Assembly (NCBI RefSeq): GCF_023051165.1
Contig: NZ_JALKIG010000021.1
Location: 1 to 38,007 of the forward strand
From: Veillonella sp. KGMB01456
Lineage (GTDB): Bacteria > Bacillota > Negativicutes > Veillonellales > Veillonellaceae
DNA length: 38,007 bases
Reading direction: 5' to 3'
Shown: positions 15,418-24,088 of the stretch, one piece after another
Numbering within the stretch: position 1 is the stretch's first letter
Layout: every line of letters starts with the position of its first letter
Translations under genes and position numbers: made by a program
Notes under the pieces: model-generated
Told to the model about the DNA's origin: nothing
The model's input: only the letters and a program-made list of their open reading frames with translations
Database searches by the model: none

Positions 15418-16488
15418 TTAACCTTTTACTTCTATTAATTCCTTCGAGGTATGAGTGAGTAGCTCATAGCCATCGTCAGTAACTATAACACTGTCTTCAA
15501 TGCGAAGACCTATTTCCCCGGGAAGATATACGCCCGGTTCCACTGTAACTATCATATTAGGCTCTAATACAGTATTGGAACGCGGTGATGCTACCGGTTC
15601 TTCGTGAATATCGAGCCCTACACCGTGACCGGTGCCGTGATTGAAATAATCGCCATAACCGTCGGCCGCAATACTGTCGCGGCAAGCGGCGTCTACAATT
15701 TTACCTGTAGTACCGGCTTTTACAGCGGCTAGGCCCTTCAGCTGCGCATCAAGCACAACTTTATAGAGCTTGCGTTGTAAATCGGATGCGTGCCCCATCA
15801 CAATGGTGCGGGTCATATCCGAATGATACCCTTGGTATACGGCGCCAAAGTCAAAGGTAACAAAATCACCGGTTTCAATGACTTTATCAGACGCTACACC
15901 GTGTGGCATACTGGAGCGATGCCCGGAGGCCACGATGGTATCGAAAGACGGTTCTTCAGAGCCGCGTTTTAACATTTCAATTTCTAAAGTGACGCATGCT
16001 TCCCGTTCCGTCATACCCGGTTTTAATTGCGGTAACAAAGCGGCAAACGCTTCATCGGCAATGCGGGCAGCTTCTTTCATAAGCGTAAGTTCATCCGGCC
16101 GTTTAACAGCCCGTAAAGGTGTTAAATCAACGGATTTAAACTTACTGCCTACCAAAATATCGGAAAATGTCATATACGTGTCAACCGGCACATAATTGCC
16201 TTCGAACGCACAGACAGATAATGTAATATTATGATTTTTGACAATATCCGCTATAGTTTCCCAATTAGAACCGGTGTATTGGATGACTTCATACCCTTCA
16301 CATTGGTTCTCTGCTTGTTCCGTATAACGACTGTCAGTTACTATAAACGCTGTATTCGGTGTTACAAAGCCTATGGCTGTAGTCCCTGTAAAACCGGCAA
16401 AATATCTCAGATTGGTCTGGCTAAGCAAGAGTATGCCATCATACTGGTGCGCAGTCAAATAATCCTGTAGGCGTAATAAGCCGTTCAT
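15418..16488 (-). CDS. pepP: Xaa-Pro aminopeptidase (M24 family)
   Basis: Removes N-terminal residues before proline. The 356-residue protein has a creatinase-like N-terminal domain (about 1-125) and a pita-bread catalytic domain. The five metal ligands are visible: two aspartates in [17 protein letters not shown], the histidine in [13 protein letters not shown], and glutamates in [12 protein letters not shown] and [17 protein letters not shown] lies seven bases before the ATG. It is transcribed directly ahead of efp, a pairing that is widespread in Firmicutes and fits the shared link to proline-containing peptides. Confidence 0.94.
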   Translation of the reverse strand: MNGLLRLQDYLTAHQYDGILLLSQTNLRYFAGFTGTTAIGFVTPNTAFIVTDSRYTEQAENQCEGYEVIQYTGSNWETIADIVKNHNITLSVCAFEGNYVPVDTYMTFSDILVGSKFKSVDLTPLRAVKRPDELTLMKEAARIADEAFAALLPQLKPGMTEREACVTLEIEMLKRGSEEPSFDTIVASGHRSSMPHGVASDKVIETGDFVTFDFGAVYQGYHSDMTRTIVMGHASDLQRKLYKVVLDAQLKGLAAVKAGTTGKIVDAACRDSIAADGYGDYFNHGTGHGVGLDIHEEPVASPRSNTVLEPNMIVTVEPGVYLPGEIGLRIEDSVIVTDDGYELLTHTSKELIEVKG

Positions 16489-16548
16489 GATAAGACTCCC
16501 TTGCTATAAGTTTTTTCATTTCATGATACCACAAAATGAGCGTTTTGA

Positions 16549-17295
16549 CTATAGTTTTTCGTAGTCTGACGCTTCAAGATACATAAAATCACCGGGGGTC
16601 GGGATGTCTGTTAAATCAAGATGTCCCACTGTGAGGCGCTTTAAATAGGTGATTTCACCGCCGGCCGCCCCTATCATGCGTTTAACCTGATGATATTTAC
16701 CTTCTTCGATTATAATTTCGGCACTCTTAAGTAAAACGGCATCACCGACGCCCGTATCTTCTGATTTTTCGGCCACTGCACCGGTTAAGATGATTTCAGC
16801 CGGTTTACATTCCGTACCGTCACCTAGGACGATACCGGTGCGAATGCGTTCTAAGCCTTCTGCGCTAAGGGTACCGCTATATTCAAAATAATACCGTTTG
16901 GGCACATGTTTTTTGCCGTTGATAATGCGGTGGGCCCAGGCGCCGTCATTGGACAGTAATAAAAGGCCTTCCGTATCTTTATCGAGGCGTCCCACCGGGC
17001 CTACGCCCATAGTGCGAAACTCGGGCGGCAAAATATCCATAACCGTGGGATGACGAGCATCCTCCATGGCACATACATAACCGGCCGGTTTATTAAACTT
17101 TACATAATAAATCTGGCGGCTGTCGATGATTTCACCATTTACCGCAATCGTTTGTTCCGGAATATCAATGGGCATATCTTTTTTCTTAGCCACTACACCA
17201 TCCACCGTAACAAGTCCCTGCTTTATGAGTGCATGGACTTCTTTACGGCTGCCCAAAGCTTTATTGGCTAAAAATTTATCTAAACGTAATCTCAT
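16549..17295 (-). CDS. rsuA: RsuA/RluB-family pseudouridine synthase
   Basis: Isomerises a specific rRNA uridine to pseudouridine. The 248-residue protein has an N-terminal S4 domain (RLDKFLANKALGSRKEVHALIKQG) and the catalytic domain with the family motif VGRLDKDTEGLLLLSNDG, containing the catalytic aspartate, and KYHQVKRMIGAAGG near the end. Overall form fits RsuA (16S position 516) better than RluB, which usually has a longer tail, but the target is not certain. No strong Shine-Dalgarno sequence precedes the ATG. It lies 16 bases after cobC and may be co-transcribed with it, though functionally unrelated. Confidence 0.88.
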   Translation of the reverse strand: MRLRLDKFLANKALGSRKEVHALIKQGLVTVDGVVAKKKDMPIDIPEQTIAVNGEIIDSRQIYYVKFNKPAGYVCAMEDARHPTVMDILPPEFRTMGVGPVGRLDKDTEGLLLLSNDGAWAHRIINGKKHVPKRYYFEYSGTLSAEGLERIRTGIVLGDGTECKPAEIILTGAVAEKSEDTGVGDAVLLKSAEIIIEEGKYHQVKRMIGAAGGEITYLKRLTVGHLDLTDIPTPGDFMYLEASDYEKL

Positions 17296-17311
17296 AATAT
17301 AATCCGAACTA

Positions 17312-17944
17312 TTATAACTGAATCGTTTCCAAATGTTTCGTGTAGTTCAAAAGACTCAAAGTATTATGATCATCTTCTGTCAGGCCGTAGAATTCCACAC
17401 GGCTGATGGCCGTATTACCTTGGCTGAAATTCCAAGCAAAATGAAGCGGTAAGCTGAGCATTTTACAAATCAAGGTACGATTGGTACCGCCGTGAGCCAC
17501 AATAAGAATGGTTTTATCTTCACCGATAGCTGTCATTTCATCGGTCAAGGCTTGCCAAGCGCGCTCCTGCACTTCTTGGAAAGATTCCCCGTTTGAAATT
17601 TTAACTTTATCGGGACTGCGATACATGGTGTAAATGGAATGAGGCCATTTAGCTTCAATCTGGTCATAGGTGAGGCCTTCCCAGTCGCCAAAATTAATTT
17701 CACGCAACCGTTCATCGGTTTTAAACGGAATTTGACGATTTCCTAAAATTGTTTCCGCTGTAATACGGGCACGATCTAAGTCACTGGCAATAATGGAGTC
17801 AAAATGTACGGATGTTAATTCCTTGGCCACCGCTTCAGCTTGAATAATGCCCGTCTGATTGAGTTGAACATTCGTAAATCCCTGATAAAAGCCACTGCTA
17901 TTCCATTCCGTCTGGCCGTGGCGAACTAAGTAAATTGTGTGCAT
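17312..17944 (-). CDS. cobC: Alpha-ribazole phosphatase / histidine phosphatase
   Basis: A 210-residue phosphoglycerate-mutase-fold phosphatase with the phospho-histidine motif YLVRHGQTEWN at the N terminus, an acidic REINFGDWEGL block and the second histidine in IVAHGGTNR. In the cobalamin pathway CobC removes the phosphate from alpha-ribazole phosphate or adenosylcobalamin phosphate. The family is broad, and the assignment rests on its place right after cobD. Its start overlaps the cobD 3' end by 47 bases in another frame, with AAGGAG seven bases before the ATG. Confidence 0.82.
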   Translation of the reverse strand: MHTIYLVRHGQTEWNSSGFYQGFTNVQLNQTGIIQAEAVAKELTSVHFDSIIASDLDRARITAETILGNRQIPFKTDERLREINFGDWEGLTYDQIEAKWPHSIYTMYRSPDKVKISNGESFQEVQERAWQALTDEMTAIGEDKTILIVAHGGTNRTLICKMLSLPLHFAWNFSQGNTAISRVEFYGLTEDDHNTLSLLNYTKHLETIQL

Positions 17945-19106
17945 GGGCGAACTCCTTTACATATGAAATCAATAATTCATTACGGTTTCTATCTTTAACA
18001 GCAATCCGAAACCACCCTTGCCCAAGCCCGTCATAGGCTTCGCAACTGCGAATCAGAAGCTGTTTATTTTCTAAAAATTCCATAAAATCGGCAAGACTCG
18101 GATGTTGCGGTTGCCAATGTAAAAGCATAAAGTTAACCGTCGGCGGTAAAGCTGTTATAAAGTCGAATGCATTAATGGCGCCATAGAGCCACTCTTTTTC
18201 ACGTGCCACGACGGCCCGCGTTTTTTGACGATACACTTCGTCTTGAAGGGCTTCTATCCCATATTGTTGGGCCAAATGATTAACCGACCACGTCGGTACA
18301 TGAACGGCAATACTCTTTAATATATTCGTGTCCCCCAATAATAAGCCTAAGCGTAAACCCGGAATTGCATAGAATTTGGTCAGTGAATGCAATATAACAA
18401 TGGCCGGATATTCCGCCAAATAAGGCCGGAGGCTATGAGATTCATTGGTGAACTCAATAAATGATTCATCAATAAGCAGTAAGCTGTTTGATGCTTGGGC
18501 TAACGCAGCCATTTCGAATACTTCCGTCAGCGTTTGCAAACTGCCGTCCGGATTGTTCGGGTTACCGAGACAGATTATTGTTCGCACTTGTTCTTCTGCA
18601 CAGCGTTTGAGATGGGCTTTTAAATCTTCATAAGGAACGGCAAAATGGGTAATCGGTTGATGCGGTGTAGTACTCCCAAATAAATGATGGGATTCATTTA
18701 CCGATTCTACTTCACCATCGGCGGCCATCGGAATCATAGAATAGGCTAAGACCGAAAGACCTTGAGCCTGTGCGGCTAAGGCATATTCGGAAAAGCCCGG
18801 TGCCGGTACCAATACTTCCTCGATACCGGGTAGGGTCATGAGGGCATACAATAATTCGGCCGCTCCATTCCCCACCAGAATGTTCTCATCAGGTACATCC
18901 ATAACCTGACTTACTGTCCGGCGAAATTCTGTGTATTCCGGATCCGGATAGTGAATGATTTCATTTAAGTGAGCCGTCAAAGCGGCTTGCCCTTTGGGGC
19001 TCATGCCTAAAGGATTAATATTAGCGCTAAAATCAGTAATATCCTGTGGTGCTACGTTATGAGCGGCCGCCACTTTATAGATGTTACCACCGTGGGTATT
19101 TTTCAT
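17898..19106 (-). CDS. cobD: Threonine-phosphate decarboxylase CobD
   Basis: PLP enzyme that turns L-threonine phosphate into (R)-1-aminopropan-2-ol phosphate, the linker of the cobalamin nucleotide loop. The 402-residue fold-type I aminotransferase relative has the N-terminal HGGNIYKVA and DFSANINPLG typical of CobD, the LIDESFIEFT aspartate and the PLP lysine in HSLTKFYAIPGLRLGLLLG. It differs from histidinol-phosphate aminotransferase by these features and by context: it follows the PduX-type threonine kinase by 13 bases and overlaps cobC. It is some 40 residues longer than Salmonella CobD, partly through a segment at about 145-175. Confidence 0.93.
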   Translation of the reverse strand: MKNTHGGNIYKVAAAHNVAPQDITDFSANINPLGMSPKGQAALTAHLNEIIHYPDPEYTEFRRTVSQVMDVPDENILVGNGAAELLYALMTLPGIEEVLVPAPGFSEYALAAQAQGLSVLAYSMIPMAADGEVESVNESHHLFGSTTPHQPITHFAVPYEDLKAHLKRCAEEQVRTIICLGNPNNPDGSLQTLTEVFEMAALAQASNSLLLIDESFIEFTNESHSLRPYLAEYPAIVILHSLTKFYAIPGLRLGLLLGDTNILKSIAVHVPTWSVNHLAQQYGIEALQDEVYRQKTRAVVAREKEWLYGAINAFDFITALPPTVNFMLLHWQPQHPSLADFMEFLENKQLLIRSCEAYDGLGQGWFRIAVKDRNRNELLISYVKEFAHAHNLLSSPRPDGME

Positions 19107-19119
19107 GGCTGAGCACCTC

Positions 19120-20028
19120 CTAACGCTTCATAAAGGTGATACCTTCGTTGGTTGTTTCGACGGTATCTAAATATAATAAATCCGGTAATTCCTGATGGAC
19201 AGCGGCGCGACAATCAGCCAGCGGTGCCCCGTCGGTGGGGAATAAAAGTCCCATAATTGTGCCGCTATGGGCAATAATCGTGCCTACACTGTTAAAATGA
19301 TTACCGATTTCATGCAACGCATACAATAATGGTTTATGTAAAATACGCTGATTAGCAAACGCACTTAAGGTGGCGGCCTGGCCGATTAAAGATACATTAT
19401 GGGTGGCAATCCCTTCTTTAAAAAGAGCCAATGATTCTTTGATGTACGGTTCTTTTTCGGCAATCAGGTCATGAAGCCCGTGCTGCGCATTGAAACTGAC
19501 TGTATCAATTTCGCCGCCTTCGTCAAAAATCATGATTTTCATAGGCGGACACTTGCCAAGGGGCTCGGTTATTTTTCCCTTGATATAGTCAAACTGAACT
19601 ACCCCGGGATAAAAAGAAGCATCACTGGGCTCGATACTTAAAGAAATCTCTTTTAGTTCTTCCAAGGTTAGCGCTCGTCCGTAAGCCAAAGCCGTAGCCA
19701 TGGCGGCTACGCTAATATCGGCACTGCTGGATGCCATACCCTTTCCCTGGGCAATATCGGAACGCACATAAACAGAACTACGCCAAGCACGCTGTACAGC
19801 CGGACTATTGGGCAGGGTGCCTTCAGCTACAAAAGAATTGATAACTTTTTGGGCTGCTAAAGCTGCTTTTGGTTGCAGCGAACAATAATAAGGTCTAAGC
19901 GGTTGCTTTACTCCGCTTAACGCATAGGAATAGCGATTAATAGGACAGGTAACCAAAAACGGTTGACCATCAATGGACCCTTGCAAAAACTCACCGCATG
20001 TCCCTGGTGCTCGTACATAATATGACAC
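19120..20028 (-). CDS. pduX: L-threonine kinase (PduX-like GHMP kinase)
   Basis: Phosphorylates L-threonine to supply CobD. The 302-residue GHMP kinase begins VRAPGTCGEFLQGSIDGQPFLVTCPINRY, characteristic of PduX, and has the ATP-binding motif QGKGMASSSADISVAAMA. The open frame reaches 13 codons further upstream, but GGAGG lies eight bases before a GTG at 20028 and inside that extension, so the GTG is the likely start. It is followed by cobD and cobC, making a three-gene set for the aminopropanol arm and loop completion. A 16-base palindrome lies 42 bases upstream. Confidence 0.9.
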   Translation of the reverse strand: MSYYVRAPGTCGEFLQGSIDGQPFLVTCPINRYSYALSGVKQPLRPYYCSLQPKAALAAQKVINSFVAEGTLPNSPAVQRAWRSSVYVRSDIAQGKGMASSSADISVAAMATALAYGRALTLEELKEISLSIEPSDASFYPGVVQFDYIKGKITEPLGKCPPMKIMIFDEGGEIDTVSFNAQHGLHDLIAEKEPYIKESLALFKEGIATHNVSLIGQAATLSAFANQRILHKPLLYALHEIGNHFNSVGTIIAHSGTIMGLLFPTDGAPLADCRAAVHQELPDLLYLDTVETTNEGITFMKR

Positions 20029-20069
20029 CTGTCGTTCCTCCATACTAATATACACAAAATAACACAAAT

Positions 20070-20085
20070 CAATGTAAATACATTG
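20070..20085. promoter_or_regulatory. Palindrome upstream of pduX, possible operator
   Basis: CAATGTAAATACATTG has perfect seven-base arms around a two-base centre. It lies in the 131-base gap between cobS and pduX, about 42 bases upstream of the pduX start, where an operator or promoter element would be expected. No known regulator is assigned. Confidence 0.4.
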
Positions 20086-20116
20086 TAAAAGTTTTGTTTG
20101 AGGCCGTGTTACAATA

Positions 20117-20130
20117 CAAAGAATTCTTTG
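20117..20130. repeat. Perfect 14-base palindrome after cobS
   Basis: CAAAGAATTCTTTG is self-complementary and lies 30 bases past the cobS stop. With only four central bases it makes a poor terminator hairpin; it may be a protein site or chance in AT-rich DNA. Confidence 0.3.
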
Positions 20131-20159
20131 ATACTAAAAATATTACTTATAAATGATAA

Positions 20160-20900
20160 CTATAAAGTAATACCAACAGCAACAGCGGCCAATACCAATA
20201 ATAATTCCGATGACTCAATGACAAAGCCGTACGTATCGCCGGTTACGCCACCAAGGTGTTTGGAAATATAGGAATTTAACACTAAATTGATCAAAATTCC
20301 TAAACCGAGGAAGATGGCGTAGAGCCAATGGAAATATACAGCCGGTAATAAGGCAATGAGTGTTGTCCAAAGAAGGGTTTGCTTTGGTGAATATACGGCA
20401 AAGGCCTTCCCCATCCCTTCGGGACGAGCATAGTGAAAGAGTCGAATACTCAGCACTAAGGAATAGCGACTGATAATCGGCATAAAGAATAAAAATTGTA
20501 AAAGTATGGTTGGATTGACATGGGCGATTAATTGCCATTTCAATAAAGTAAGAAAAACAAAGCCAACGACACCATTTGAGCCGACGCGGCTGTCTTTCAT
20601 AATTTCCAACTTACGTTCACGATCGCGACCTGAAAAAAGACCGTCACAGGTGTCCATGAACCCGTCCGCATGTAAGCCGCCGGTAAAAAGAAACTCGAAC
20701 ACAACCAATAATAAAGCTAATAACGTAATCGGTATATAGGGTACCAACAGCCAATAAATAAGAGCCATGAAGGCACCGATAACAAGGCCTACCAGCGGAA
20801 AGGTTACGACGCTTTTACCAAAGTCGTAAATGTCCCATTCCGTCTGATTGACCAATTTTAAACGTGTTAAAAACTGTAAGCCAATAAAAAATGACTTCAT
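20160..20900 (-). CDS. cobS: Adenosylcobinamide-GDP ribazoletransferase CobS
   Basis: Membrane enzyme joining adenosylcobinamide-GDP with alpha-ribazole (phosphate), the final assembly of the nucleotide loop. The 246-residue protein has six to seven hydrophobic segments and the signature GGLHADGFMDTCDGLFSGRDRERKLEIMKDSRVGSNG, containing the acidic residues needed for metal binding. Length matches the family. It overlaps cbiB by four bases (ATGA type) and is the last gene of the cobU-cbiP-cbiB-cobS run. Confidence 0.95.
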   Translation of the reverse strand: MKSFFIGLQFLTRLKLVNQTEWDIYDFGKSVVTFPLVGLVIGAFMALIYWLLVPYIPITLLALLLVVFEFLFTGGLHADGFMDTCDGLFSGRDRERKLEIMKDSRVGSNGVVGFVFLTLLKWQLIAHVNPTILLQFLFFMPIISRYSLVLSIRLFHYARPEGMGKAFAVYSPKQTLLWTTLIALLPAVYFHWLYAIFLGLGILINLVLNSYISKHLGGVTGDTYGFVIESSELLLVLAAVAVGITL

Positions 20901-21874
20901 AATATCACCAAAATCCTAGTTAATACGGCACTGATAACAACGCCTAGTAAAGAACAAACATACATCATGCCAATCGTTTTTTGAATATGAACACCTCGCA
21001 TTTTCATGTCCGGATCCCCCATATAGGCACGGAATGTCATGGTGTCGCCGTATTTATTATAACCACCGAGACGAATATGAAGTGCCCCGGCTACCGGCGC
21101 TTCCGCATAGCCACCATTCGGACTCGGATGCTTCTTGGCATCACGTAAACCAATGCGCCACGCGTTACGCCAATCATGACGTAAAATAAAGGCAGTTAAC
21201 GTATATAAGAGAAATGTTATGCGAGCGGGCAGCCAATTTAAAACGTCGTCAAAACGTGCCGCTATACGGCCGAAGTACATATATTTATCGTTCTTATAGC
21301 CCAACATGGAGTCCATGGTGTTGGCTGTTCGATAAAATAAGGCACCTAAAGGACCGAAAACAGCAAAGAACAATAAAGGTGAAATAATGCCATCCACCGT
21401 ATTTTCCGCCACCGTTTCAATGGTAGCACGAGTAATTTCACTTTCATCAAGCTCGGTTGTATCACGACCTACAATCCAGCCTACCTTACGACGGGCTTCT
21501 TGTAAATCGCCTTTACGCAACAATTGAGCCAGTTCAAGCCCTGCTTCCGCCAATGAGCGCGGACTGATTGTAATATATACGATAATGACCTGCATGGCAT
21601 AGCCAACCCACGGATTGATTGTGCCGGCAATTAAAATCAGTAGAAAGCCTATAACAGTCACTGTTAACAATGTTAAAAGTACAGTTAAACCGCCGTATAA
21701 CAACTTTTTCCCATTACTGTCACGCTCGCCGTAGAGAAATTTTTCATAGAAAGAAATAACATCGCCAATGAGGACCACCGGATGGAATCGGCTTCTTGGG
21801 TCACCCACAATACAATCCAGTAAAAAGGCCCACAAAGGAATGAAATAATATGCATTATGTAGAAACCAGTCCAT
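20897..21874 (-). CDS. cbiB: Adenosylcobinamide-phosphate synthase CbiB/CobD-type
   Basis: Membrane protein that attaches aminopropanol phosphate (from CobD) to adenosylcobyric acid. The 325-residue protein has the hallmarks LLDCIVGDPRSRFHPVVLIG near the N terminus, ETVAENTVDGIISPLLFFAVFGPLGALFYRTANTMDSM in the middle and PSPNGGYAEAPVAGALHIRLGG further on, with several membrane segments. It shares one base with the cbiP stop and overlaps cobS by four bases, so it is tightly coupled to both. The name cobD is also used for this gene in aerobic-pathway nomenclature; here cbiB avoids confusion with the decarboxylase. Confidence 0.95.
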   Translation of the reverse strand: MDWFLHNAYYFIPLWAFLLDCIVGDPRSRFHPVVLIGDVISFYEKFLYGERDSNGKKLLYGGLTVLLTLLTVTVIGFLLILIAGTINPWVGYAMQVIIVYITISPRSLAEAGLELAQLLRKGDLQEARRKVGWIVGRDTTELDESEITRATIETVAENTVDGIISPLLFFAVFGPLGALFYRTANTMDSMLGYKNDKYMYFGRIAARFDDVLNWLPARITFLLYTLTAFILRHDWRNAWRIGLRDAKKHPSPNGGYAEAPVAGALHIRLGGYNKYGDTMTFRAYMGDPDMKMRGVHIQKTIGMMYVCSLLGVVISAVLTRILVIL

Positions 21875-23397
21875 TATGCCTGTTCCTCTAATAATTTGTC
21901 GATATAATCCATATCAAGATGTTTTTCCACAATATCAGCTAAGCGATTATAGGCCGCATCTTTATGTTCAAAGTAATGGAACACTTCGTCCAGCGGTTCG
22001 AGCCCTTTACGCTTGCGTAAGGCGTTCAAGATTTGGCGACGTAAGCTGTCATTATCCAAAATGCCGTGAATGTAGGTCCCCATAACAAGACCTGATTCAT
22101 TGACGAAACCATCCATAACAGCTACCGGTTTTTCGCTGCGAGACGTTATGGCAAAACAATCAGCCACAGTACCCACACCGTGGGTGTCCCCCATATGAAT
22201 TTCATAGCCGCGTAAATTTTCACCGCTATAATCGATGCCCAGGAATGGCAATTTAGTAGTGTTAAACGAAACTTGATGGGTCATCTTCGTGCCCGTCATA
22301 GTTGTTTCCGTCGGTAATAAACCAAGGCCGTTAAGTTCCGGAATATCTCCTTCCACACCGTCCGGATCATGGAGTTTTTCGCCGAGCATTTGATAGCCGC
22401 CGCACACACCGAATACAGGTACGCCCTTTTTGGCAAGAGCTTTAATATCTTCAGCATAGCCTCGATCTTCGAGATATTTTAAATCGGCCAAGGTGTTTTT
22501 GGAACCCGGTAAAATGACCATATCCGGTTCGCCGATAGCGTCACCGGGTTTTACAAAGCGTACTGCTACATCCGGCTCATAAGCTAACGCATCAAAATCG
22601 GTAAAATTGGAAATTTTAGGTGTTTGCATAACCGCAATGGTAATTTCACGGTTAATGGTGGTGTGTTTGCTTTCAAGGGCTACGGAGTCCTCTTCGTCAA
22701 TATCCAAATTGTCAATGGCCGGAATTACCCCCACTACCTTGCGACCCGTACGTTCTTCGATAAAATCAAGAGCCGGTTTTAATAAATTAATGTCACCGCG
22801 GAACTTGTTAATTACAATGCCCTTTACCAAATCCCGTTCTTCCGGTTCCAATAGTTCTAAAGTTCCCACGATGGACGCAATAGCACCACCACGGTCAATA
22901 TCGGCTATGAGCATAACCGGACAATTTGTCATTTTAGCTACGCGCATGTTTACGATATCGTTAGCCTTTAAATTAACTTCCGCAGGGCTGCCGGCACCTT
23001 CGATGACAATCATGTCAAAATTTTTATCTAAAAAGTCCAAACTTTCTTTTACTTTATCGAGAGCTGTTAAGGAGTAATGGGTGTGGTATTCTTTGGCACT
23101 GTATACACCAACCGGTTTCCCCATGAGAACCACTTGGGAGGACTGGTTGCCTGTAGGTTTTAACAATACGGGATTCATCTGTACTATCGGGTCAATGCCG
23201 GCGGCTTCCGCCTGTGCCACTTGAGCCCGGCCGATTTCATCGCCCCAGCGTGTTACATAGGAATTTAAAGCCATATTCTGGGCTTTGAACGGTACTGTTT
23301 TTAAGCCGCGACGATAAAAAATACGGCAAAGCGCCGTCGTTAAAATACTTTTACCTACATTTGAGCTGGTTCCTTGGAACATGAGTTTTTTTGCCAT
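21874..23397 (-). CDS. cbiP: Cobyric acid synthase CbiP/CobQ
   Basis: Glutamine-dependent amidotransferase that amidates four side chains of adenosylcobyrinic acid a,c-diamide. The 507-residue protein has an N-terminal dethiobiotin-synthetase-like ATP domain (MFQGTSSNVGKSILTTALCRIF) and a C-terminal class I-like glutaminase domain with the nucleophile cysteine in PVFGVCGGYQMLGE and the histidine in GTYIHGILDN. Length is normal. Its first base is shared with the last base of cobU and its last with cbiB. It acts on a late corrin intermediate, although no ring-building genes are in this window. Confidence 0.96.
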   Translation of the reverse strand: MAKKLMFQGTSSNVGKSILTTALCRIFYRRGLKTVPFKAQNMALNSYVTRWGDEIGRAQVAQAEAAGIDPIVQMNPVLLKPTGNQSSQVVLMGKPVGVYSAKEYHTHYSLTALDKVKESLDFLDKNFDMIVIEGAGSPAEVNLKANDIVNMRVAKMTNCPVMLIADIDRGGAIASIVGTLELLEPEERDLVKGIVINKFRGDINLLKPALDFIEERTGRKVVGVIPAIDNLDIDEEDSVALESKHTTINREITIAVMQTPKISNFTDFDALAYEPDVAVRFVKPGDAIGEPDMVILPGSKNTLADLKYLEDRGYAEDIKALAKKGVPVFGVCGGYQMLGEKLHDPDGVEGDIPELNGLGLLPTETTMTGTKMTHQVSFNTTKLPFLGIDYSGENLRGYEIHMGDTHGVGTVADCFAITSRSEKPVAVMDGFVNESGLVMGTYIHGILDNDSLRRQILNALRKRKGLEPLDEVFHYFEHKDAAYNRLADIVEKHLDMDYIDKLLEEQA

Positions 23398-23972
23398 TAT
23401 ATATGAACCTCCTTAGCCTTTAGCTCTGTGGTAATGCCACTGATTGTTAAATATACTTCATCGGCCGCTTGGGCCACAGTTTGATTTAATAAGCCTGCAA
23501 TATCACGGAAGAATCGAGCCATTCTGTTTTCCGGAACAATTCCGAGACCCAATTCATTCGTTACAAAAACTACTGTTTTATCGGCTTTATGCGTTGCATC
23601 TATGAGTTCTTTGAACTCAGCTACTAATGAATCTGCCAACTCATTGCACTCAGCTTGATTTTGAGGCTCTTTTTTTAGCATAGCATTAGTGGCATACATA
23701 GTCAAACAATCAATAAGAATAACGTCGCAGCTGTCTAAAATCTTTGACCATGAAGCGGTTATGTCATAAGGAATCTCAAAATTATGCCATATATTACCGC
23801 GCCGTGCTTTATGTTTTCTGACGCGATCTTCCATTTCATCGTCAAAAATCTGACCCGTTGCAACGTAGCCTTTTTGACCGGGCAAGGATAAAACGAGTCG
23901 CTCCGCAAATTCACTTTTACCGCTGCGTGCCCCGCCGGTGCACAATATAATTCGACTCTCTACTATCGACAT
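23397..23972 (-). CDS. cobU: Adenosylcobinamide kinase / guanylyltransferase CobU
   Basis: Bifunctional enzyme that phosphorylates adenosylcobinamide and transfers GMP to it. The 191-residue protein has the P-loop CTGGARSGKSEFAERL near the N terminus, the guanylyl-acceptor histidine region in KHKARRGNIWHNFE, VILIDCLTMYATN, and VTNELGLGIVPENRMARFFRDIAGLLNQ. The frame runs 31 codons further upstream with unrelated sequence; AGGGAGAGG lies about nine bases before the ATG at 23972, the preferred start. It heads the cobU-cbiP-cbiB-cobS run and is divergent from the unknown gene at 24089. No cobalamin riboswitch fits in the 116-base gap between them. Confidence 0.94.
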   Translation of the reverse strand: MSIVESRIILCTGGARSGKSEFAERLVLSLPGQKGYVATGQIFDDEMEDRVRKHKARRGNIWHNFEIPYDITASWSKILDSCDVILIDCLTMYATNAMLKKEPQNQAECNELADSLVAEFKELIDATHKADKTVVFVTNELGLGIVPENRMARFFRDIAGLLNQTVAQAADEVYLTISGITTELKAKEVHI

Positions 23973-24028
23973 GAGAAATATCCTCTCCCTTACATTTAAA
24001 TTTAAAGGATTTTGTATATCATAAACCC

Positions 24029-24058
24029 TTGAAATTATTTCTAGAATAAGTATACAAT
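24029..24058 (+). promoter_or_regulatory. Promoter for the gene at 24089
   Basis: TTGAAA (24029-24034) is followed by TATACAAT (24051-24058), giving TATACA at 16 or TACAAT at 18 bases spacing. The start codon is 31 bases downstream with AAGGAG between. Confidence 0.6.
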
Positions 24059-24088
24059 AAATCAAAGACTGATAAGGAGTGTATACCT

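Noticed and set aside
22607-23077. 156-residue plus-strand open frame inside cbiP
   Set aside because: It is antisense to a well conserved gene, has no ribosome site or recognisable domain, and reflects codon bias of the opposite strand.
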